Source of the DNA: Eucalyptus grandis
Lineage: Eukaryota > Streptophyta > Magnoliopsida > Myrtales > Myrtaceae
DNA: 64,000 nucleotides
Reading direction: 5' to 3'
Assembly (NCBI RefSeq): GCF_016545825.1
Contig: NC_052613.1
Coordinates: forward strand, 45,614,112-45,678,111
Shown here: positions 1 to 12,042 of the stretch, piece by piece
How positions within the stretch are numbered: the stretch's first letter is position 1
Layout: each line of letters begins with the position of its first letter
Made by a program: the position numbers and the translations under genes
The notes under the pieces: generated by a model
What the model saw: only the letters and a program-made list of their open reading frames with translations
The model's database searches: none
Told to the model about the DNA's origin: nothing

Positions 1-1915
1 ACGCAATTAAGTTTTCAAGACAAGTGAGAATATTAACATTTTTTATTGTTTTGTGTTTCATGTTAAACATTTTTAGAAGACTTGGAGTTAACATGGTGCC
101 AAATAGGTGTTAGATAGGCCCTTCTTAAAATTGTTTAATCAAGTCCTCAAACATCTTTTTTGGCTTAGTGTGTTTCTTGAAAAATATATATTTAGTTCAA
201 GGTGATATTCTATAAGAACTATTATAAATTAATGTGAATTACGGATTTATCATCCTACTTGGCTATTTTTTAGTAAGTTAAGAGAGAATAATTTTGAGAA
301 CAAAGAGGCATGGCAACAATCGTGGCAACACCATGGCATCACACAAAAACGCAATTGTGAGAAACAAAGGGGGGGAGAGAGCTGGGTGAGGTCTCCTTGG
401 CTAGTTTAGGCAAGCGTTGTGACCCTCGTCATAGCAATTGCTTGCGGCCCTATTTGAAAGTCTTTCAAATGTGATTGAAATTCGAGAACAACCTTTTATG
501 TAAAGTTAGCTGAACATTGACTTGAGGCAAAAATGCTCTCTTGTGAGGAAGTACTTGTACTTTTACCCAAAAAAAAAAAAAAAAATGCATGTACATACAT
601 GATTTGCGATCCAACTATGAATTTATGAAAAAAAAAAAATACCCCCCATCTTGAAGTGAGATAAATTATTCGCGTATAAAGCACTTGTTGTATTATACTC
701 TGATTAAAAGATTTTCACAATCTAACTCATTTCATAACTTTCCAATCAGTCAATTAATGATGTACCATGGGAATTATCATTTATATTTAAGAAATATGAA
801 TAGACATGCCATCTCAACATGAATAAACATAATATTCTTTCCGATTTTTAATTAAGGTCGATTATTCTGCTGAATGGATTCATCATAAGTCGAACAGAGG
901 AGAATATGGTCACCCCATGAAGGGCCGCTGCTGAGAAGGAATGACCTCTTAAGTCATCACAGCTAAATCACTTGCACAAGGAAATTGGAAGAGTGCAATG
1001 AAAAAAGAAAACTAAAATGAATGATGTCGCATGGTAATGGGAGGGAACAAGATTGTGCTTCATAGATGGCAAGGATGTTCCATGAGTGTCCTGCTCAAAA
1101 GTTGATGTTGTAATTGTTGTTATAATTATGGTTAATGGATCAACAAAAGTCAATAAAATTAATATACGTTTTTTTCTATTCATGTATCTCTTTTGGATTC
1201 ATGAATTTCCTCAACTTTTATGTTCACGTATCTATCGAATTCATAAATTTCCTATATTCATGTATTTTTTAGTTCATGTATTTATAGAGTTCACAAATCT
1301 CTTGAATTCATGTGTCTTTGGATTCATAAATCTCTTCGATTCGCGTATCTCTTGATTCATGAATTTCGTGAATACATACGTCTATTTAATTCATGTATCT
1401 CTTCTGTACATGAACTAAAAATCTCTATAAATAGATGGGAGCATAGAGCTTCATTATGGTTTTTCGGTTTTGGTTTTTCCGACTCGAATTCCAAAAGAGC
1501 TTTGATATACTTTTCTACTCTTCCTCTTTTTTTTTGGGTGTGTTGATTCAATTGAACGGTTCGATAGAATCCTGTTTGCATAGTGCTAATCCAAATAGGT
1601 TCAAAGTGTTGTATCTTGGGAGGCATAGTTCGTGAATCTGCGGAGTACCATTGGCAGGAACTAATCGCCTTAAGGAAATTCGATTATTCGTACATCATCT
1701 CTAATTTTATGGTATTTTTCCAGTGATACCTTATTTTATTTTTCTTCAAGATTTGTAAGTTTAAATAAAAAGAATGATATTATATAACTATTATCGTCTT
1801 CTTTACATTGATGTTCTGATTACAACAAACAGTTTGTGTTTTCTCTGGATATAATTTCCAACAATCTTAAGGCGATTAGGTCACTCACTGTTTGTTGTTA
1901 TTGTTAGATTATTGA

Positions 1916-3690
1916 GATGGCTAAAAACAATTAAGTGCCATTCAATGTTCATAATGTTTCAGGAGACATTCCTATGGTCAATTCGACCGTTGCTATGGAA
2001 GATATTTAGCCCTCTAGGTCTAAATTTATAGTAGCCAATGCTACGGGCCCCTGGGCTAACACCAATTTTGGTGGTGCAGGTACAAATCATACGACTAGTA
2101 TGCCCAGGACTATTTTTCAGAACATTACAAGCCAAATGGCTTTTGGCTCTATTTCTAGAGAGATGGTTCTACAAACCTTGCCTACTGTGATGGCAACACC
2201 TCCAATTACAGCTAATGAGAGATTGTCTACTGTGGTGATGTCCGAAGCATCTCTAGTGTCGAACACTAATAGCTAATGGCTAGATACGAGTGCCACAAAT
2301 CACATCTATGCAGATAAACACATGTTCTCATCTTATGAGAAGGATGAAGAAAATGAAAAGCTTTATATGGCTATCTCTACATCAAATCACATCTATGTAA
2401 ATAAACACATGTTCTCATCTTATGAGAAGGATGAAGAAGATGAAAAGCTTTATATGGCTATCTCTGCATCAACAAAGATTACAGGAAGATGAAAGGTGAT
2501 CCTGAACAAAGATTACAGGAAGATGAAAGGTGATCCTGAAGTTAGATGGCAAGGAGGTCATCTTGTTGAATGTGTTGCATGTACTAGAAATTCAGAAAAA
2601 CCTAATTTCTGGCCCCATACTTGTCAAGAAGGATTTTAAAGTTGTATTTGAATCTGACAAGTTTATACTTTCAAAAGGAGGGATGTGTGTGGGGAAATGA
2701 TACTTGTGGTACTTGTGTAAAGTCTTGTTTAAAGCCAATGTGCTATCATTGATATAAACTCAAATTATGTGTAGCCAAAGACTATTAATAAAGAAAAGTC
2801 TTCAGTTTACACTGTTGTGTCTCTTTATCTATGGTATGGTAAATTAGGACATGTAAATTATGGTACAATGAAGAGAATAGCAAATTTGGGGTTAATTCTA
2901 ATATTTGAGTTGGATGCTCATTACAAGTGTGAGACTTGTGTTGAGGCCAAGTTTGCCAAGAAACCTTTCAAATCCATTGAAAGAACAAGTGAACTTCTAC
3001 AATTAATCCCTAGTGATCTATGTGATTTAAAGTTTGTAGAAAGTAAAGGGGGAAAGAAGTATTTCATCACATTTGTGGATGACTATACTAGATTTTGCTA
3101 TATTTATTTATTAATTAGCAAATATGAGACTATGAGCATGTTTGTCAAGTATAAAAATGAAGTTGAAAACCAACTTGATAAACAAATCAAAGTGCTTAGG
3201 TCTGATAGAGGAGGAGAATATAGTTCAATCAATTTCAAGGAGTTTTGTGCTAGTTTTGGAATAATTCTCCAAACGACTGCCTTTATACTCCACAACAAAA
3301 TAGAGTTGCTGAACGATTAAACATGTCACTTTAAAGGAGATGGCTAACGCCATGTTTTTGAGTTCAAGTTTACCTCAGAATTTGTGGGGGGCAGTTTTAA
3401 CTGCATAATTTATCCTTAATAAAATACCTCACAAAAGGCCAGGTAAAACTCCATACGAGTTATGGAATGAAAAATTGTCATCCTACAATTTTCTAAAAAT
3501 GTGGGGGTGCATAATGTGATTTATAACGGTAAGTCTAGACACATTCATTGTAAACACAATACCGTAAAACAATTGCTCTCAAATGGAATCATTTATTTAG
3601 ACTTTGTAAAGTCAAAAGAAAATATTGCGAATCCACTGACAAAGGTAAACTGCACATGGAGGGGAATGGGTTTAAGCGCCTTAACCTAAT
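1916..3690 (+). pseudogene. Decayed copia gag-pol remnant
   Basis: Translated fragments follow copia order. First comes a protease-like DTSATNH block near 2285, with a stop where the preceding Trp would be. A GAG-pre-integrase piece (WYGKLGHV, then CETC) begins near 2830. The integrase core follows, with DDYTRF near 3078 and SDRGGEY near 3204, then a frame break near 3290. The reading then jumps from an ELWNEK-type segment near 3460 directly to an RNase H tail (SRHIHCKHN near 3531, KSKENIANPLTK near 3610). Nearly all reverse transcriptase is therefore deleted. Several stops and frame changes make it non-coding today. Confidence 0.88.
2298..2539 (+). repeat. Short tandem duplications inside the copia remnant
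   Basis: An 87-bp unit starting AATCACATCTATG is repeated in tandem (starts 2298 and 2385). It is followed by a 34-bp unit starting ACAAAGATTACAGG, also repeated (starts 2472 and 2506). Both lie just downstream of the protease-like block. Confidence 0.85.
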
Positions 3691-5403
3691 AAAGAGATTT
3701 TGGAATGGAAACCTAACATATGCGATTGGAGATCCCATGGTCTAGGTTCAATAGGACAACGCAAACTCTGGAAACTCTAGTGTAAGCACTGTCTCCCATT
3801 CCTATGATGCAACAGTGCTTTCCTACAGTGTTATTAATGGTACAATATGTGTTTAATGATTCATATAACTTGGAATGTAACATTCATATGGTAGGATATC
3901 TTTAATAGGAATGCACCTATATGCATGGAGCTGGCCGAATTTATGAAAATCTTTAAAGCACGCATGAATTCCGAGAGGTTTAGGGTCGAAAGAATGAACA
4001 CAACTGAGAACTAATCTTGAATTGGAAATACTCCGTGTGAGGTTTATTGTCTAGGCTTACACAAACAACTAGCAATTCAAGGCTTAGTCCGTTGACTAGT
4101 TAAATAAGTCCGATAGGCTTTCACTAAAGAAGGTTCAAAGCAAAAGCTACCTATTTTGATGTGGTGTATTTCAACAGGCATGCTCAGATTCCTTCGAGTC
4201 AAAAATGTTTTGTTGATCCATTAATGTGGGAAATTGTTGTAATTATAGTTATAATTATGGTTAATGAATCAACGAAAGTCAATAAATTAAGATACGCTTT
4301 TTTCTATTCATGTATCTCTTTTGGATTCATGAATTTCTCAACTTTTATGTTCACGTATCTATTGAATTCATGAATTTCCTAAATTCATGTATTTATAGAG
4401 TTCACGAATCTCTTGAATTCATGTGTCTTTGGATTTATGAATCTCTTGGATTTGCGTATCTCTTGATTCATGAATTTCGTGGATACACACATCTATTTAA
4501 TTCATGTATCTCTTTTGTACATGAACTAAAAATCTCTATAAATAGATGGAAGTATCGAGTTTCATTACAGTTTTCGGTTTTGGCTTTTTCGACTCAATTC
4601 CAAAAGAGCTTTGATATACTTTTCTACTCTTCCGTTTTTTTTTTCTGGGTGTGTTGGTTCAATTGAACGGTTCGACAAAATCATGTTTGCATAGTGCTAA
4701 TCCAAATAAGTTCGAGGTGTTGTATCTTGGGATGCATAGTTCGTGAATCTGCAGAGCACCATTAACAGGAACTAGTCGCCTTAAGGAGATTCGGTTATTC
4801 GTACCTCACCTCCAATTTAATATTATTTTTCCAGTGATTTCTTATTTTATTATTCTCCAAGATTTGTAAGTTTAAATAAAAAGAATGATATTGTATAACT
4901 GTTATCGTTTTCTTTACATTGATGTTCTCATTACAACAAATAGTTTGGTTTTTTTTTTATATAATTTCCAATAGTTGAATCCAAGCTCTTTTTGTAAACC
5001 AGTTTGCAACTTTCATAAAGGCATTATCATCGGTCTTTACCGACTGCATACTTTTGGGATGAAAAACGATGGAGTGACTTCAAAAGATAGAATCGTAAGA
5101 GTGAGGTGTGACAATTTCTGATCTGACACAAGTTGAATGACGTGATTCTACAGCTAGAAAATGTAATGGTAAAATCAAACGACCGGGCACAAACTCAGGA
5201 GATCATATGTGCGTACTCTTGCCCGTTTCACTGCACGGTCAAAACGAATGAAACAAGGTTCACTTCTGGAGAAGAGAAGGTATAATCATCACCTGTGCAC
5301 TAACGGTAGCAAAAAGAGACTATGTGGGACATGCTGCAGAATGCATTCATACGCAAAAAGGGAACCTTATGCTTGTGCCTTCTCAAGATTCATTTGCCCA
5401 AAG

Positions 5404-6727
5404 CTATACATCAATATCATCCTCCTCGTATACAGCACACAACTCACAAACAAACCCCCGAGACCCTGAAGGATTGAGCTGCCCCTCCGCATGTTGCTTG
5501 CAGTATGGCTTGTTGCAGAAATCACACTTGGGTAGTTGGAGCCAGCACCTCATGCATAAGATGTCCACGCAAATAGCCTCGGCTTCCTCTAGATCGTCAG
5601 GTTCGACACATGCGCCACACTGGATGCACCTCGGAATGCAAGAGCTGCATCCTCTACATTCACTTAATCGCCGGTCTCTCTTACTCACGCATGTTTCTAT
5701 AGGGCAGATAAAGACCTTCCTCACCTCGTTGCATTTTGGACAGATTTCCACATCGATAGGACAAATATTGCAGTCACCCTCGAGTCCAAAGTGCGTGGAG
5801 CACTTGTGCTCCAGCGTTTTGGGATTCTCTTGAACGTAGGACTGAAGCACTTGAAGGTGTTGCTTCTGCAGATTGTAGATGCCATTGATCTTTATGGACT
5901 GTAAAATGTTACCATGTGCTGATAGAGTCTTCACTGCGTTTATGACTCCCTCTGGTGTCAAGCCAGTACATCCCGGTACATATAACTTCATATACAACAA
6001 TTTTAAGCCATCAAAGTAAACTTTCTGCAAATCGAATTACTTCTATTTTGAAGAACAAACGATTATTGTCTCCACTCATTTTTTCAGACGTTGCTAATCG
6101 CACACTAAGAAGCCATCAACACTAAACTGAACCCCACAAGAAACACTATGTTTACGGACATTTTTCCGTACACTATGATTTTGGCTGCCACGAGCTTACT
6201 TCTTTAGTTCGACGGAGCAGTTTGCTTCATGAAGCAAACAAGTTTAAGGGTATGATTAATTGCTGGACATGAGCAGAAAACAATGATATACAGGTATCAT
6301 CTCCAGCAATTCACAATAAACACAAAGAAGAAAAGGATAACTGGAGTAGCGGTTTGCATCTTACCTTGTTGATGAGAGGATTTCTCTCTATAACAGTTTG
6401 AAGCCCGCCGTCTGTGATTTTCATGCAATTGAACAGCCCCAGTGTCCGGAGCTTCCCATTTGCCTTTGAAGTGATCTCAATAAGTATCTCGTCACACATC
6501 CGCCGACTCAAAGGATCGTCGACAATGAGTTCGAGCCACGGCAGAACATCGTCACGCAGCGCATCTCTCAGAGACGTGCACACTTCGCCCACGGCAATCA
6601 GCCCAGATAAGCTGAGATAAGGCAAGACCAGAAGCAGGGCCTCATGGGGTTGACCCGGTACTGTCGGCTCACCTATGTTCTCATCCTCAGGAGACGCATG
6701 ATCGACATTGAACGATAGGTTTGGCAT
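5404..6727 (-). CDS. F-box / Cys-rich protein, SKIP14/SKIP28-type (copy A)
   Basis: Exon 1 is 6727-6365 and exon 2 is 5985-5404, joined in phase 0 across a GT-AG intron, giving about 314 aa. Residues 25-65 resemble an F-box (HEALLLVLPYLSLSGL, then PWLEL); an RNI/LRR-like stretch follows (LGLFNC, ITDGGLQ). The C-terminal 130 residues are rich in paired Cys (CNIC, CPKC, CRGC, CIQCGAC, CMRC, CDFC, CELC) with one KQH, suggesting a multi-zinc domain, and the tail is acidic (EEDDID). F-box proteins of this type recruit substrates to SCF ubiquitin ligases through SKP1; the target is unknown. Both exons are open. The acceptor is GAAG, where copy B has the stronger GCAG. Confidence 0.87.
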
Positions 6728-7088
6728 TTCTTGGTTCTACCAATCTTCTGACAGAGCATGACTCTTTGGATTTGCTGGTTTATGATTGAGAACAGAAGAA
6801 GAGAATGAGGCCTTGAGGGGAGAAATATGAACAAGAGCCTGTGAGGGGGATATGATTGGATATTTGGACTCCTAATGGGAACGTGGATAGATAATTTTTG
6901 TCTGGACTGTGCGAAATGCGGGTCCATCTCAATGTAGCGGCTTTGATAAGAAGCAAGAGATCTTTTTGTTTTCTTAGTTGCCAAGAAAAGTGGAAGTAAC
7001 AGGATTCACGTGTAAACAATGACTTGGGGCCAAATTAATTTAGATTCTATAATATTTTTGCTTTGCTCCCACGACTTTGATGCTTACC
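6728..7088 (-). other. 5' flank of F-box gene copy A
   Basis: This is non-coding sequence shared with 43,675-44,040. It should hold the promoter and 5' UTR of the copy A F-box gene. I see no convincing TATA box at a fixed distance. Confidence 0.4.
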
Positions 7089-7748
7089 CATTCCTTCCGC
7101 GAAAAATAAGGCATTTTTGGAAAATATTTTCTAAAATATCATGTTTCAAGAAAATATAATTATTTTTCTATATACAGCTAAGATCTGAAAATAAAGTGGA
7201 AATTTTTTTTGGCTATTTGATAAGGAAATTTTTTTTCTCCGTGCACCTTTTATTAATAACTTTTTTATTATTTTAAAAATCGAGTTTTTTATTATTTGAT
7301 TTTATTTCCTTAAAAATAAATTTTAATTTTTTTCTTATCTTCTTCTTCATTGGCCAATCTCGTCCAAAGGCGAATTCAAGCTCGATACTGGCTCACTGGC
7401 CTTGGGCCTAACCAAATTGGCGAGTTCGAGCTCGCCTATGGCTGGTCATCGACCATTGTCATGGTTGGCAACCAACCAAGAAAAAAGTGGAAAAAAAATT
7501 AAAAATTCGAATTTTTAAAAAAGAAAAAAAAAAGAAAGAAGATGGGCTAAAACAGTACGAGATAAGAGAGTGAGTAGGGTAAATGTTTTCTATTTCCCCA
7601 ACTTGAAAAATAGAAAACATTTTTCCCAATTTTAAAAGAATTTTTTTCCTTAATGAAAAATGTTTTCCCCTACTAGTTCATTTTCCATTAAACACTGAAC
7701 AATCTAGAAAATGTTTTTTTACAAGTTGTTTTCTGTGAAATGAATGGA
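7089..7748. mobile_element. MITE of the GGAAAATA type, present in both duplication copies
   Basis: The ends form an imperfect inverted repeat: CATTCCTTCCGCGAAAAAT on the left against the complement of TTCTGTGAAATGAATGGAA on the right. Inside are inverted blocks with GAAAATGTTTTC and a GC-richer core (about 7350-7480) starting near CTTCTTCATTGGCC. The same element sits at 44,041-44,704, so it predates the segmental duplication. The ends were judged by eye. Confidence 0.6.
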
Positions 7749-7797
7749 ATTATCTTGACAATCAATCTCTAGAGGTTGAAAACTCATGCTACATTTA

Positions 7798-8677
7798 GGA
7801 TCCATTCGTTTCACGGAAAATAGGCGATATCCAGAAAATATTTTTCAAAAGTCATTTTCTAGGAAAATGACATTGTTTTCTGATATTCGACAGCCCATGA
7901 AAATATTCCAATTGAGTGGCCTATTCTCCCCCAGATTCTTTTTTTTTTTTTTTTTTTGGTAACCAAGGGAATCCGTTAAGGGAACGGCCGGCGAGCAAAC
8001 CCTAGGGGAGCGATTACAAGACCCACCATCACAATACTTCAGGTAAGAATCCCTAACAACGTTTCTGTGATTCGAACTTCTTCCCTTCGTGAGGAGAGAG
8101 AGCTCGAGCGCCTGCACCGCTGAGGGTGGTGGTCTCCCCTGGCTTCTTTTGTGTTTTAATAAACAAAAGAGAAAAGAAGTAAAGAATGTAGAGCCATTTG
8201 CTTGAGCAATGTACAACTACATGGTAGAATAAATAAAGAAAATGATAAGCAAGAGTGCCCAATGCGAACTTGAGATTGATGAGCTCGAGATTCAACTGGC
8301 AACGGCCAACAACTAGCCAAGAAATAAAAAGATGGGAAACAAAGAAAAGAAAAAGGAAATTAAAATTAATTCGAATTAAAAAAGAAAAAGAAAATTTAAA
8401 AATAATTCGAACAAAAAAAGAAAATAAGAAAAAGAAAGGAAAGGAGAAAGTGAGGATTTGTAGAGGTGTGAGATAAGAGAAATTCAAGTGAGGAAAATGT
8501 TTTCTACTCTTAAAAAGTAGAAAACATTAAAGTAGAAAACATTTTTCCTTAATTTAGAAGATTTTTTTCCTTTCATGAAAAACATTTTTCCCAATGAATT
8601 TATTTTCCATGAAATGAACGCCAGAAAATCCGGAAAATATTTTCTTGGAAATTATTTTCCACGAAACAAACAGAGCC
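7798..8677. mobile_element. PIF/Harbinger-like MITE, copy A only
   Basis: This 880-bp insert is flanked by TTA target duplications (7795-7797 and 8678-8680). The paralogous site near 44,780 has a single TTA and no insert. Terminal inverted repeats of about 27 bp start GGATCCATTCGTTTCACGG on the left and GGCTCTGTTTGTTTCGTGG on the complement of the right. A 3-bp TTA duplication with a GG-start TIR is typical of PIF/Harbinger elements. It has no transposase and carries a nested SINE-like piece. Confidence 0.85.
7939..8137 (-). mobile_element. tRNA-derived SINE-like insert
   Basis: Read on the minus strand, the piece ends in a run of 19 A (7957-7939). It contains a pol III B-box-like AAGTTCGAATCA (8080-8069) and, upstream, an A-box-like region near 8124-8106. 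About 200 bp with a poly(A) tail fits a plant SINE. It is nested in the copy A MITE. I could not define a clean target duplication. Confidence 0.5.
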
Positions 8678-9164
8678 TTAACGGAGGGATTGACATTGAT
8701 ATAGGATTAGGATATGATAGGTTAAGGACGTGGGTATATGTTTATATTTGTAATATTTTGTTTAGTACATGACCGTATATAATCTAGACTAGTACCCCTC
8801 AGGGCCCAACGGTAGGGGTAATGTGGTTAAGCAGCTGTCGCTTGCGATCAAGCAGAACATAGAAACAGTTACCTAATCTCATATTATAGATAGGACATTG
8901 ACGAGTTACAAATCATAACGCAACCACCTAAATTTAAGTCTGGAACAAGGTATAGAGCGTTAGACACCAGATAAATGGTTGAGATTCAATCCGACATGAG
9001 AAATTATTACAAGAATTGGTAGTCACCGGTCCGCTGGCAGGCAGTTAGTGATGAATACCTTCGAAGTTGACGCTTGGAAGTTTCGCAAACCACAATTATA
9101 CATACTAATCTAGGAAGAAAAACTTGTGATGGCGTAACAAGACAGAGAGACTGTCCAGATACAA

Positions 9165-9320
9165 TCAGTGGTCCAAGGGCTCAACTGCTGTCTTGAAGAG
9201 AAGGATGTAAACCTTATCGATTGAGAAGTACAGGAAGCCTCCAAGCGAGTGCGTGACATAAGATCCGAAGCTAGTTCCCACGATGCAACGCCAAGCTGGA
9301 CCGTATGAACAGTCGAACTC
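9165..9320 (-). pseudogene. Dynein light chain exon 2 relic (copy A)
   Basis: This stretch is the paralogue of exon 2 of the dynein light chain gene at 46,918-49,524. The acceptor TGCAG precedes GAG-TTC-GAC, and the reading continues through [15 protein letters not shown] and FLYFSIDK to the stop after EPLDH. The exon itself is unbroken, with one visible change (Arg for His after PAW). The duplication stops at 12,042, about 120 bp short of where exon 1 would begin, and I find no exon 1 nearby. No complete dynein light chain can be made from this copy. Confidence 0.88.
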
Positions 9321-9452
9321 CTGCAATGCACAAACACGGGGAAACAAAGTGAGATGTTAGCTGGCTCATAAAGCTAATTCTTTCGCTTGAAACAGACATT
9401 TATATACTGACTTCTTGAGACAGGTTCAACAAGTGGCTAAAACCATTCTTGA

Positions 9453-9602
9453 CATTGCAGGTTGCACACTTCCGGCTTCATTACACGATAGAGGCATACC
9501 CAGTGTCCACACATGCGCAGATACACACATTGCAGGTTGCACAATTCCAGCTTCATTACATGATAGAGGCATACCCAGAGTCCACACGCACAGATACACA
9601 CA
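9453..9602. repeat. 75-bp minisatellite, two units
   Basis: Two tandem units start CATTGCAGGTTGCACA at 9453 and 9528; the second is slightly truncated. The array lies just upstream of dynein exon 2. Copy B has three units at the matching place (47,221-47,445). Confidence 0.93.
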
Positions 9603-10776
9603 TGCATGCACACACGCGGGGAGAGAGAGAGAGATAATAGATCATGGTAGTGGCAAAAGAAGACATTCTTTTGATCAAATTCTTTAGTACACTTTCTATA
9701 GAGACCATAAAAACTTTCCAGAAATCAAAGGCCTGTACATCTTTAGACAGTTCTGCAAGTGCAAATGCTGTCTTCTTTCATATGTTAAGCTTAATCTAAA
9801 AGACTTCCCAGCACTGCTTAATGTAGCGCTACAGACCTAGAATTCGCAGCCAAGCCCGTCCAACTGGTAAAGTACGAGGATTACTTCGTTAGAGAATTCA
9901 TAAAAGAATCTTAAGACTCCGATGGGGTATTTACTAAAACCCACTGCAAATAAAATTTACCTAGGAATAATGGTCTAAGTTAGTAAATATCTTCTGCACA
10001 AAAGACAAGGATAAAATCAGATGAAATTCTGGACAGGGTGAAGATAGAATCACCAAGTGGAGCACATATTGATTATAATGCAGAATGGACTTGATGTGGC
10101 AAAAGACAAAATCAACAGGCACAACATCCACCTCGATCCTTACCTTAGACCATCAGAAAAGATGAAATTCCTTGCTTGACAACTATCCTTTCCTTCCATT
10201 TCCAGAAAGAAGCCACGTTAAGTTCATTTGGCTCATTCCACGAGCTCATATTTAAGTAGATAAATAGTGTGAGACAGACCACTTATGCTGATTTAGTGGA
10301 CCAACGTTTTGCCATTAACTGAGGCTTCTGCCTTAGTCAGGTTTTATGTGATGGTCCAGAGTTAAACGTTACCATTATGTGATTTCATGACTTTTCTGCT
10401 AGACTATTTTCATTCAGCAGTTTACATCATGAAACTAGCAGAAAGTAGGGGAATATTGAAAACCAATTCATAAGAGCAGAAGTAATAATAAGATTATTTC
10501 ACAAAACATACAAAAGGAATATTGACAGTGGAATGACAGGGAATGAGGTTAACGAAGTTACCAAACTAGTAAATAATTTTCCATATATATGCAAAAAAAA
10601 ATTAAAATTTGACACCCTCACAATTCATACAGGAAGATCTACCATTCCACCTGTAGCAAATTTTGCATCGCCAAGGGAAATAACAGAGAGACAGAATTAT
10701 AGCCAAAACACTCATACACATACAGGGAGAGAGCTATTCTTTTAGCATAAACAAAAGTAATTACATATACTACGTT

Positions 10777-11545
10777 GGCACTGATGCAAGCCAAGGGTAG
10801 GCTTTCTCAAGCAGTAGGATCGAGAGAGTGACTCGCACACGGAAACAGGACGACAGGAATTTCAGCACTGCGCGAGCTCAGGAGAACAGTCGTATCTTTG
10901 TCTATACAGATCGGATCGACCTGATTCCAAAGCCAAATGAACAAAGACTTCTGGATCTACAATTTCTCTATCTTGGGTTTTCTGAATAAGCACTGTAGAA
11001 TAGTCGAAATTGGGTTGGAAGTAACGAACAGAACAGGAAAAGATAGAGACTCCGTTGGTTGCTCTTCTAGGCCTCCAAGGAAGTTGAGGGGCACCGATTC
11101 TTCTAGATCGATGACTGCAACTCTTCAAGGATGCAGATCGATGACTGCAACTCTTCAAGGATGCAGGTTTCGAAAAGCTCCGACTCTTCGAGGACGGAGT
11201 GAAAACTCTTCTAGGTTTTCAAGGATATGAACTTTACAAGGTTCAAGATACTTGCTTCAAAGCAAAGTTTTTTCATTTGTCAAAAGTCGTCTGTCTTCTA
11301 CAAGGAATTGGATGGCTTATATCGTCAAAGAAATAAAGATAGAGCATAGAAACTTGAAAGCATTAAAGAGCTTAGGAACTAGAAACTAGTAAAAGCATAA
11401 CGTCTTCATGGCTCCCAAGGTGTCTTCTTTCAAACTTCCGGGATGGACTCAAGATATCGATACGGCTTCTCGGTTTCGTCGAGCTTGAATGCGGGCCGAT
11501 CTTCTTGGTCGAGAGACTTGGTCTTCAATGCTGGCTGCATCAGGC
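10777..11545. mobile_element. Possible non-autonomous TIR element in copy A
   Basis: About 770 bp is present here and absent from copy B (near 48,655). The ends look like a short inverted repeat: GGCACTGATGCAAGCC on the left against GTGCCTGATGCAGCC on the complement of the right. A 30-bp unit (AGATCGATGACTGCAACTC) is repeated in tandem at 11,105 and 11,135. Copy B has a few unmatched bases at the junction, so a clean target duplication is not visible. A deletion in B remains possible. Confidence 0.5.
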
Positions 11546-12042
11546 ACGATACATGTAGCTATAGGTATTCACAGTTCAGACAATAATGTAAGTCTGTTAA
11601 GCACTCTGACATTGTATGGTACCATTTGTTCCAGTGTCAGTGGCAAATTGATAGCCTTAGTTTAATGGTCTTCAATTTGTTTCCTATAGTTTCCTATAAT
11701 CAACATCAGCTAAATCTCTTGAACGTATCAGCATTGAAAAATGGCTTCAAACAATTAGTACACTGTCCACAACATGCAACAGGGTTGGGGAGACCAACAG
11801 GCCATTAGATATTCACCCAACAAGTGTACTTAGGATAACAATTCCGGGCATATTGTAATTCCATCCAGATGAAAGAAAGATCACCTCATGCTTACAAACA
11901 AGTAGGAAAAAAAAATGTTCATCCTGGGAGACGTATCCCTAGAACTTACAAGAATATCTGATTTGAGAATGACAAGCTCAGCCTGAAGATCACAAAGATG
12001 AAAACGTTGCATACGCCCTCACCGAAATGTCAGATAATAGGT

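Larger units (their letters stand above)
1106..4973 (+). mobile_element. Internally deleted Ty1/copia LTR retrotransposon
   Basis: The 5' LTR spans 1106-1863 (TGTTG...CAACA) and the 3' LTR 4235-4973 (TGTTG...CAATA). The 5-bp target duplication GTTGA sits at 1101-1105 and 4974-4978. The paralogous locus at 41,922-41,926 has one GTTGA and no insert, which confirms both ends. The LTRs contain a TATAAATA box near 1426 and 4537. The interior holds decayed copia coding sequence, but most of the reverse transcriptase region is missing, so the element is non-autonomous. I do not see the usual TGGTATCAGAGC primer-binding site after the 5' LTR. By eye the two LTRs differ at roughly 12% of sites, mostly transitions. 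Confidence 0.93.
1..12042. repeat. Segmental duplication, copy A
   Basis: This segment matches about 40,871-49,165 in the same orientation, through flank, F-box gene, spacer, dynein exon 2 and intron. Similarity already holds at position 1, so the left end lies at or before the window start. It stops at 12,042 (partner 49,165), just after a shared CAGATAATAGGT. By eye, shared non-coding stretches differ at about 4-5% of sites. Later insertions interrupt it: copia 1106-4973, a MITE 7798-8677 and an indel near 10,777-11,545. Positions 1-1105 are non-coding flank in which I recognise no gene. Confidence 0.9.

Noticed and set aside
5209..5833. Plus-strand frames over the F-box gene (and the partner at 42,157-42,784)
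   Set aside because: They are complements of exon 2 of the F-box genes; the Cys-rich minus-strand protein is the real one.
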